Source of the DNA: Sipunculus nudus
Taxonomy: Eukaryota; Annelida; Sipuncula; Golfingiida; Sipunculidae
Assembly: GCA_026874595.1 (NCBI GenBank)
Contig: CM049320.1
Coordinates: 8,127,464 to 8,191,463, forward strand
Reading direction: 5' to 3'
Length of the DNA: 64,000 nucleotides
The first letter of the stretch is position 1. The number at the start of each line of letters is the position of its first letter. A model generated the notes under the pieces. The model made no database searches. It saw only the letters and a program-made list of their open reading frames with translations, and had not been told where the DNA came from. A program made the position numbers and the translations under genes. Of the stretch, positions 55,401 through 64,000 are shown one piece after another.

Positions 55401-57660
55401 TAAACAAGTTTACACATCCTTCACAGAGGCGATATAAGAACATTTCACAACCAGAAGTATCCTTAGATCATTAATAAATACACAGGAAACCAGATATCAC
55501 ATAAATTCTTTTTCAAAAAGTAGGTGAATGGGCACCTTTAAGTTCCCCTATTTTCTTCAAGTATCAAGTGACCACTGATACGATTCTTTTTAAACATATA
55601 ATATATTCATTTATCCTGCTTACATACTCAGAGTTCTTAAAAAGGGAGCGGTAAAATTTCCAAAATGAAGGACCACGGTTGTCATCTTTCCATTTCTATA
55701 TAATAAGTTCCAAGGCTGAGTGATCTGAACGTACACTTGTTTTACCAAGAAAAAGTATAATCGTCGTTGTGTTAGTGGAGCCGATCTTTTCAATGTAAAC
55801 CTGCTTAATTGTGGATTGGGAATCCTCCAAACATCACACAGCAGTAAGGCTCCCTTGGTATTCGTAACAGTCTCAACTTTCTTGTACTCTAAAAATCCCG
55901 TCCCCAAATTATTTGTTTTCCTCAAGTTCAAAATATTCAACAACCAAGCTGTAGATTCTCTTGTAACATAAAATTTGTTCTTTTTCAGTGTTTATAATAT
56001 ACATTAATCAGTAGAAACTGTGATCCTTGAACAGTACAATGAAGTATGACATATCTTCCACCTGGGTCAACTTTACTTTTATTAAAAAGAATTCAAGTTT
56101 ATAGCCAACTACAGTGTGTGTAACTTTTGATGTATTTGTTCCATGAGAAAAGTAAGAGTGACCCCTCGGTGGAGGTTTCCATACCTGTTCACACCTTGCA
56201 TCAGAATGTGACTCTTTGGATTCTGGATTTGGGATTCCCAAATACCTTTATCTACGTCATTATTTTATATCACCAGTTAAATAGTTCCCTTCTTTTCAAA
56301 TAATTTCTAATTCCATTGGCATTAATACTAATATCTTGAAAATCATAAAAGGTATCTTATTCCGGTTTACCACAAAATGTGTACTTACACATACTGTTAA
56401 TGAATCCATATCCAGAAGTATAAATGGACATTTGCATATACTCATGTGAAAATATCTTTTCATATATACTTCTCCATTATAGAACATCACATATACAAAA
56501 ACCATTGTGTTCCCTTGTTAAATACTATATACATTTTTGTAGATGGTGTTCTGTATAGCACACAGATACCTGAATAAAGATGATTGAACAATAATCACTG
56601 ATATAAACAAAGATGTCTTACATAAAACAATAGGACAATATATAAATAACATAGGGGTATATAAAGTTTCTTTATCCTCATGTAGGTAACACATAAAATA
56701 TACAACTGAAAATAATCCTGGCTTATCTACTTTGTTTTCAAGACATCCTCAAGCTGTTGACCATAGTTTACGGTGTAAATTTTATCTTAATGATCATTGA
56801 CAAAGAATTTTCCATTTCCACGCATCCTTCACCCTTCAATCATTTTGTACTCTGTTTTATAGCTTTGGCATTTCCCGACACAAGTCATCCATTATTGTAT
56901 CACCAATATCTTTAAATCTCCTTCTGGCTTTCATAAACTTTAGTTTATCATATCTGAAGATAAATTTTACCATGATATCTCTGTTAAATTGTTTCTGAGG
57001 AGGTCCTACCCTTGTGCTTCATCATGCGATCTGGTTTTATGGTCACCATTAACTTGCTCTGAAAAAGGAAGAGAGCAACATGTTTTGAGTCTTCTTATAT
57101 CCCCTTGTCCGTGACACCTATTATTGTAATGTTTGACTTTCTTGAATATTATTCATTATCTACAGAATGAACCCGGGCCTATGTTGCTTGATGATAAGCT
57201 GTCTCACATTCACCAACTAGAACGTTGTTGGCCTCTTTCAAGCTATATATTTCTTTTTTCAAGCTCACTGATTTTTCTTCCAAGGTGATTAACACATTTT
57301 CTCTAATTAAATCTCTGCTATCTGAGCTCCTGATATCTACTACCAGATCTTTATTGAAACTTAGTATTTCTAGTATCCTATTCTCTGTTATGCTGCCCTG
57401 ACTCTCCTTTGGGCCAGAATCACCAGACCCCGCTGACAACACCGGCTTAATTTATTAGGGAACATTGGTGAATCTGAGGAAGAAGAACTTGACCAAAATG
57501 ATCCATTTCTCTTTATATCTTCAAATACAATCTTTGATGAAATCATGCAATATGTTTCCTGGACCATGAAATCACTGTTGTTCTGTTTGGAATTATTCAG
57601 ATTCTGAAACATTTGATGCTCAATTAATTGATTATTACATATAATATGAACCTTTAACAA
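52450..57660 (-). pseudogene. Near full-length degenerate LINE (L1/Tx1-like), minus strand
   Basis: ORF1 lies at 57660-56850: a Ser-rich part, a coiled coil (LEEKSVSLKKEIYSLKEANN) and RDIMVKFIFRYDKLKFMKAR-like RNA-binding sequence. ORF2 endonuclease is at 56241-55620 (HGTNTSK; LCDVWRIPNPQLSRFTL). A linker has RARWFEHGERNSKYFLNL near 54850. RT blocks include VLRKILVVRLSKVIDKLMHA then NAFVPGRCIGNS (about 54340-54240), RGTIQGDPVAPNLFNMVMEV (about 54030-53970), and FADAKS near 53890, where the second catalytic Asp of the usual F/YADD is Ala. Many frameshifts and stops; dead. Confidence 0.8.
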
Positions 57661-60600
57661 AGTAGAGGTGAAGAAAATATTATCTTGTTTGATAAGTTCA
57701 GGAATAGGATTTATACATACAGAAAATATAATATGTTACAGCTAAAAAAAAGGAAGCCCATTCATTTGATTAGTTAAAAATCATACACCTGTTCAAATAT
57801 TAGACAAAGTCAGAAGCTGGATCATGGGGTCTGGATGACAGGAGAGGCAGTCATTGTTATTAGAAAAATCGGGACTTTTGCTGACATGATTGGTGTCAGG
57901 TCAGAAAATCCAAAGACACTGAAAACGGAAACACGTAATAAACTTCTCTATTGGTAAAGTCTCTTGTTATCAATTTAGTTTTGATTTTCTTACAGTATCA
58001 TATTGAGCCTTGGATGGTAGAGTGCTACCTGATATGTATTAAAATCCTGCAAAAATTTTATCTGATAAATCTAAACGTTGTCAGAAATTTCAAGACATTA
58101 ATGATTTTTTAATAGTTTTGTAAGCCAAGTTAGAATGACGGTTCTAAAGTACCGGTCAGTATGTATGGTGATTGATTGTGACAGATGCAGATGAAGGAAA
58201 TCTTGTAATATTTCCAATTTAATGACAATTTCACTTTTCCTTATATTTTGGAGATAATGCCTCTTCATAAGTCTTCAAAACTTATTTATTTTCGAAATCC
58301 TTGTACGTCTTTTACAGTTGACAACAGTGAGAAAGTACTTAATTGCATCACAAATCATTCCCTCAGTGTTGAGAAATATTTTGTATTAATTTTCAGTAAT
58401 AACAGAATTAAACAGTGAACATATGACCAAAACGATTTACATGACAGATAACACTTTTGTTGTGCTTTATGTGGTTTGTTAATAAATCTTGTATATTTCT
58501 GATTCTTTTGTTTGCCGAAAAACGACTATTATTATCCTCCGTTTTTATTGTAAAACAGTAAAACTCCATCATTTTGTGTATCTGGTCAAGGTTTCTGAGA
58601 ACTGGCGACACACCAAATTGTGAGACAATCAATGAAGCCATTGCTTAAGAGCTTCCTGTATACACTAATTCAAACGAATCACTAAATTTTGTCAACTACA
58701 GTGAAATTCTGAACGATTGATTGGCCATATATTTGCATGGTTCCCTGGACTCAAATATCTTTTTCTTTGCAAAGTATACTAAGTATGTCCAAATATTTGC
58801 ACTTTAAAACGGTCGGAATGAGATAAGAAAGGACCAGCCACGAAACTAAGTCCAAGTTAAAATCATCGGAGCTAAAAGAAATAAAACCAGTTTATATGGA
58901 AGAATCATTCATTTGTTGCCTTTCAGTTAATATATCTTTTTTTTTATATTATCAATGATTTTACATGAGACGCTTCTGGGAACGGATGACAGTTTGTAAT
59001 GTAAATTAACTGAAAAAAAAACAGATGAATAACACAAATCCATATTATCATCTGATTAATTTATCTCCCTCTTCAATTAGTCTTAACCTTCCATCTTATA
59101 CAAAAAGTGATTTTAATACCAAGGGTCCAGTCTGTAAGTGTCTAACTCTAAAAGTGTGTGTGTGGTGGGGGTTGGGGGGGACTTGTGATCAAGTCAGTAA
59201 ACAGGTCCTTTAGTAATCAGGTCCCGTAGCTACCATGGTTAAACGAATTAATTATATACAAGGGCAGACTTTTACACAAATTACTATAAAAGTAAGAAAA
59301 CCTTTGATCATTTAATATTAGGAGTCAATGATTTAAGCTAACGGTAAAGGTAAACTTTGCTCTGCGCTGGGTATGGCAGCTTATTTCACAAAAGCCTATG
59401 GCCTGAAATTTGTGCAAAATCCTATTCTGTTCTAAATGCTTACCTATACTTTTATTTATAAATTCGAAATTTGAGGTTTTAAATTTGATAAACTACGTCA
59501 ACGGAAGAGAAACATACAAATCAGATTTTTTTTTTCAGTGGAATAATCACACTAACGTTTTGCTGTTTTGTCGGACACAATACAAAATTTACACTAATGC
59601 ATTAAACATAAACATATTTTATAACTTTTAAAGAACTATTTGGAGATTAAAATGATGTACTGGTTTAACTTTAATCAGACATTTAAATAGAATTTCATTG
59701 CAAAGGGGTTTAAAAAAACAAACCAGAAAGAGACGCCATACATTTTATTTTAAAATAGTTTAATTTAAATAAAGATAAGCTTAATTGCACCTTATTTTTG
59801 GATCTAAAAGGGAAATGTGATTGTCCTGCAATATATGTTAGAGACTTACCTCATCAAAATACAACTCTTATGCAAAATGTCATGGCAACTGTAAATTTAC
59901 ATATTTATTTTGAAGTTTTTAGTTTCAAATTAAAATTCAGGGTTTAAGTAATTTTTTTAAAGTATCCTGGATTTGATAAATTTAGAAATATAAAAATGGA
60001 ATACACCCTCCAGACTTCTGATGTGTTTTAGCCCAGAATGCCAATTAATACTCAAAATATAATCGTTATTTACTAAATCCAATAAATTTTCTTCATAAAG
60101 AAGCTTTAAATTTAAAACAAGACTTTACACTGAATTTAAAAATAATTCGATCATGTTGATGATGAGGATCAAATACGCCTGTTTATACCCAAAGCAACAG
60201 TAACGTTTTAAAACACCTTTTAATATTTATGTTTATGTTTATATTTGAATTCATTTTAAAATTCAAATTAAAAGTAAAAAAAGTGTGACTTCATTTTAGT
60301 CGAATTAAAGAAACACAAACAAATTGTCGCATGCTGTTTATATGGAAAGTTTACATAAAAGTTTTACTCGGCTGCAGAAGATAATGTATTAAAGTTATAT
60401 AAACAAATAATCACTTATTTAATTACTTTATGTGGCTTAAAGTTGTAAACTTGCTTGCTTGAAATATGCTGAATGACAAAAATTACATTTTTATTTCATT
60501 TTGTTCATCAAATTGATGATTAAGACTAATCCTGCCTCTTTATATCCAGAATAACAGTTAAGTTCTAAAATTATATGCCTTTTTATATTTTCAATTTTTA

Positions 60601-60882
60601 AATTTAAAATTTGAAGATTATAATTTTGAAATAGAGATCAAAATTAATTAAATGGATTCAGCACATCAACATTAGGTGAAGAGGTAGCTCTGATTTAATT
60701 GAGCAGAAAATTTTTCTCCACATAACAATTTCATAGAGTGAACCCTTGATATTAAAGTTCTCATTTGTTTTCAAAAAAGTTATGTACCGAGGTAAATTAA
60801 TAAAATTGCCGATTTCAAACCTTTTGGACACTTTTCCTGGGGTAATGTTTTGAAATATGCTCTCCATGAATCTCTTTAACAG
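57661..60882. other. AT-rich intergenic sequence
   Basis: Nothing recognised. A leftward frame at 58641-58408 with a good start context (MASLIVSQFGVSPVLRNLDQ) has no family signature. The rest is strongly AT-rich with AAATTTAAAAT-type simple sequence. Confidence 0.45.
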
Positions 60883-61097
60883 AAATTGGCATCAAACCTA
60901 ATAATGACTTCGGTGCAGCAAACTGGACATTTAGGGCTTGTTTGGGTGTTGGCCCCAGGACTTTTACTAACATTATTGCTAACACTTACTGGTACGCGTT
61001 TTCCGCACCAGATGGCACTCCAACACAAGAGACTGATTCATCAGGAAATGTGTATGTCTGCTCGTTGACTTATTGGTATACAAGAACACAGTCATGA
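60883..61097 (+). CDS. Candidate terminal exon of a host (secreted?) protein
   Basis: After TCTCTTTAACAG, 70 codons are open to TGA at 61095. The text reads IGIKPNNDFGAANWTFRACL, then VGPRTFTNIIANTYWYAFSA and NVYVCSLTYWYT. Composition is G+C-richer than surroundings and rich in Trp, Tyr and Cys, like a secreted domain. No family recognised. There is no start codon nearby, so it would be a last exon. Confidence 0.35.
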
Positions 61098-61132
61098 TAA
61101 TTAATCATTCATTCATATTCTCTGTTCCCCAT

Positions 61133-61135
<3 letters not shown>

Positions 61136-61182
<47 letters not shown>

Positions 61183-61202
61183 GTATTTCTGTGTTTTTTC
61201 TG

Positions 61203-61255
<53 letters not shown>
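61136..61255. repeat. Two TA microsatellites
   Basis: TA runs at about 61136-61179 and 61206-61254, separated by 26 unique bases. Confidence 0.97.
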
Positions 61256-61257
<2 letters not shown>

Positions 61258-61535
61258 TCAGAAAAGAACACATTTCATATACAATACATTTGAAAAAAGT
61301 AAGAGTTATATCATGACGCTGAAAGGAATGCTTAATCAAAGTAGTAAAGGACTGCTCATATTACACCACTGAGTCATAGGTTAACAAATAGGTATAAATA
61401 TAGATTATGTATGCAGTCAGACAGAAAATAACATGTTCAGAAATAAGCATACCCTTCATTTTGTTAATAGTGTGTTGGAATAATACACATTGAAGAATGT
61501 AATTCTTAATAATAACTATATATAATTTTGTTTAG

Positions 61536-61604
61536 TTTTGTTGCTCGCATTTGGGACTGTGCTTCACTGTGTGACCGCTGATTTTGTTGACGTCGCATCG
61601 GTCG
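61536..61604 (+). CDS. Candidate signal-peptide exon
   Basis: Between an AATTTTGTTTAG acceptor and a GTAAGA donor, one phase reads LLLAFGTVLHCVTADFVDVA, which looks like the hydrophobic core and cleavage region of a signal peptide. The initiating exon was not found. Together with the preceding terminal exon it may indicate tandem secreted-protein genes. Confidence 0.3.
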
Positions 61605-61726
61605 GTAAGAAACCTAGTATTGATCTGTTAAATCCTTTCTTCAGAATATGTTCCAAAAGAATCGCTGTTAAATATATTTAAAAAATCTGTAACCGAAAGT
61701 GGTAACCGTTCTTGATTGTTGTTGTT

Positions 61727-61840
61727 TTTAGCTCAGCTGACTAGAAGTCACCTAAGGTATAGAAATGGCGCTTTGTCCGCTGTCCGTCTCCCAGGGCGTC
61801 TGGCCGTCCGTTAGCAAGGCTCAAATCGTTAACGCTGATC
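61727..61840 (+). repeat. R2 repeat, 5' fragment
   Basis: TTTTTAGCTCAGCTGACTAG, then GTCCGTC runs and GCAAGGCTCAAATCGTTAAC, matching the start of R2 only. Confidence 0.65.
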
Positions 61841-62072
61841 CTAGTAGCTTCTAAGTTGTAACTCCCATGGAGGTCAAACATTGGAAACCTTAAATTACTA
61901 CCTATTTCCTCTGAGTTATGGGGCTTGTATGTACCCCTAGAATAATTAAAACCCCCGGTGTCTAAATCATTAATGCATTGATGCATTAATGCAATTATCG
62001 TCATAAATCTTCCCTTGAATATTGATAATGAATAATGTTGTCAGGTCCTGTAAACTGGTAGCTACACTTGTA

Positions 62073-62204
62073 TTTTTTAGCGAACCTGTTAGCTTATGCG
62101 ATGGTGTGGCGTCGTTCGTCGCTTATACCATACTACCATTAAAAACAGCACGACCTAGCATCACCAAATCTTATGTAAAAATCAGTCATCTAAAACTGCA
62201 TCGG

Positions 62205-62268
<64 letters not shown>

Positions 62269-62795
62269 CTATAATATGCATTGACTTAGATTTGATAGGG
62301 AAAAGCTAAAAAAATTAAAAATCTTCTACACCATTCAGTCCAATATTTCACAGAAATGATTTGATCGAATCGTTCCAGTTGGATGAAAACTTACATTTTG
62401 CGGGGGAAAAAGCTTGAAAACCAAATCAAATCTTCTCTGAAATCATTTAGCGAAATTGTTCAATATAACACAAACATGATCCAAGATATGAGTTCTATCA
62501 TTTTTTTTTTTTTTGACCGAGGAGCAGGATTTTGAACTTAGTAGTTTGGCCAACTAAGCATACTAACATAACGATCTCACAAATGACAGCAGCTAGCATC
62601 AACATTTTTTTTTTTTTTTTTTGCAAATGTCAGTCACCGATATCGATCTGTTTTTAACGGGCAGAAATCTTGTAAATGTAGCCTCTTTCAGTGTAAAAAT
62701 GTTTTATGATGACTCTGTCAAGCTGAATGGTTTTATTTTCCACAATAATTATCCTAGGATAGGGTTCTCTCAATTGTATAAGAATATATTGGGTT
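62073..62795 (+). repeat. R1 repeat, 5' part, copy 3, with TA microsatellite
   Basis: Starts TTTTTTAGCGAACCTGTTAG and follows the first 700 bases of R1. A TA run at about 62207-62265 is inserted within it. It ends where R2 copy 3 begins. Confidence 0.75.
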
Positions 62796-62796
62796 C

Positions 62797-63240
62797 TTTG
62801 ATTAGCTCAGCTGACTAAAAGTCATCTTAGCTAAAGTCATGGTCCTTTTGTCAGTCGTCCGTCCGTCCGTGCGTCCGTTAACGAAGCTGATATTCGGCAT
62901 ACAGTTAGATGTCCCCAAAATCTTCAATCATACCGAAAATTGAGTCACTACGACTTCGTTCCTTCAAGATATTAAGGAAAAACCTCAATTTTCCATTGTC
63001 ACACATCAAGACTGCAAAATATTAAACAAAAATACCTAATATTGATCATTTTTAATAAATCCATTCCTCTGTGAGAGAGATATTTCATCAGGTATAAAAC
63101 ATTATTCAATCAAGGTTCAATTGTATACCAAAAAGTTGTTCTGAATTTTTTAAATTTTATTTTTATTAGCATAAATATAAATTCTGCACTTTAAATTTTG
63201 CCCAAATTTGTCTATGGCTCCTTTGTTTTCTGTAAACACT
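62797..63240 (+). repeat. R2 interspersed repeat, copy 3
   Basis: TTAGCTCAGCTGACTAAAAG, (GTCC)n-like runs, GATGTCCCCAAAATCTTC and CTACGACTTCGTTCC occur in the same order as at 46661. Confidence 0.75.
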
Positions 63241-64000
63241 GTTGGTATAATTTTCATATCATGTACACATAAGGAGTTCAGCTTTTTGGTTTTAAAAGTT
63301 GATAGATATTGAACAAAAATGGTTCTTTTGATTAAAGGTTTTATGAGACAATGTCACACTCAGGCTCTAAGCATCACACTTCAGTCACCTGTATGTCACC
63401 ATGTTGACCTTTCAAGCACAAAATGCACGCTTTAGGCGGGTCATATACTGGTTAGCCAGGCATCTTATAGCTGGCCACAGTAGATCCAAGTGTCCAACCC
63501 AACTCATCTAGTAGATGTATTGACCAACGACATAAAAAAACAAGAAATGACAATTTTTTATTGGTTTATAATAACAACTTCAAATTTTTTAAGAAAAGAA
63601 ATTTGATGGTTTATGAATAACGGGGAATTACCTTTCAGTTACTCATGTTGTATGGATCTTTTATTGATGGATGAAAATGTATTCAAAATAACACCATACG
63701 GTCACCTTTGTTATTTTCATTACAATTTTAATAATGAAAAAAAAATATATTTTTTTTACTATTTGGGATATATTAAGCAAATTAATTAAAGACAAAGATG
63801 CAGTTAAAAATGTATATCTTAATATCCAGGTCTTTTCCTAAATCAAACTGAGGGTTGCAATAGTCTTCTTCTGCAAAACTTTTTTTTCACATTATGGAGC
63901 ATTACACAGAAATGATTCTTAGTTTTCCTTTGTTCAAGTTTACTCTTATGATTTTTTTTGCAGAATTATTGGACTTTTACATTTAAAGGAGTGAGAGATA
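63241..64000. other. Intergenic sequence with a faint R1-like stretch at the end
   Basis: No gene. From about 63860 the text CTTCTTCTGCAAAAC ... ACACAGAAATGATTCTTAG ... TTGTTCAAG follows R1 in order and may be another diverged piece. Confidence 0.4.

Noticed and set aside
61073-61372. Open frames on both strands of Ile/Tyr repeats
   Set aside because: Products of TA microsatellites.

Overview
The window reads as a piece of an animal genome, most likely a marine invertebrate and perhaps a mollusc. That taxon guess rests on the repeat content (cut-and-paste transposons, LINE and Ty3/Gypsy remains, repeats carrying a GGTGGCGCCACC palindrome), not on a host marker gene. The background is AT-rich, with short introns and long TA microsatellites.

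The main object, about 1.1-22.6 kb, is a decayed Maverick/Polinton (adintovirus-like) endogenous DNA virus. It is richer in G+C and more gene-dense than its surroundings. Plus-strand order: a candidate spliced gene with acidic and SUMO-interaction-like motifs; a protein-primed family B DNA polymerase; an A32/FtsK-like packaging ATPase; two small conserved-looking genes; a retroviral-type integrase with an internal tandem duplication; a Cys/His-rich gene; a two-helix membrane protein; three tandem genes of one beta-rich family typical of Mavericks; an unknown gene; an arginine-rich protein resembling adenovirus core protein X; lysine-rich core-like proteins; a coiled-coil protein; a double-jelly-roll major capsid protein with a large internal deletion; and an adenain-like protease. 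A minus-strand block (20.4-22.6 kb) holds a membrane protein and two or three genes of possible PC4-like fold. Most large genes carry frameshifts and in-frame stops, so the copy is dead. The integrase duplication is near-identical and therefore recent. Neither terminal inverted repeat was found.

From 23 to 64 kb the window is a transposon graveyard: piggyBac, DDE_Tnp_4, hAT and another DDE transposase; a Ty3/Gypsy RT-RNase H fragment split by a LINE 3' end and followed by a 500-bp LTR; a minus-strand Gypsy zinc-knuckle/protease fragment; and a near full-length but degenerate LINE (52.4-57.7 kb, minus strand). Four families of long non-autonomous repeats (called R1-R4 here) occur, one with a local 177-bp tandem expansion and one built on a 145-bp period with AGGTCA half-sites. 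Only weak signs of host genes were seen: a candidate two-exon gene near 28.5 kb and two secreted-protein-like exons near 61 kb.

The viral genes make a coherent set: replication (polymerase), integration (integrase), packaging (ATPase), virion structure and maturation (capsid, penton-like family, core proteins, protease). Three palindromic CRE sites with a TATA-like box at 17.4-17.5 kb look like a promoter for the late right-hand genes.
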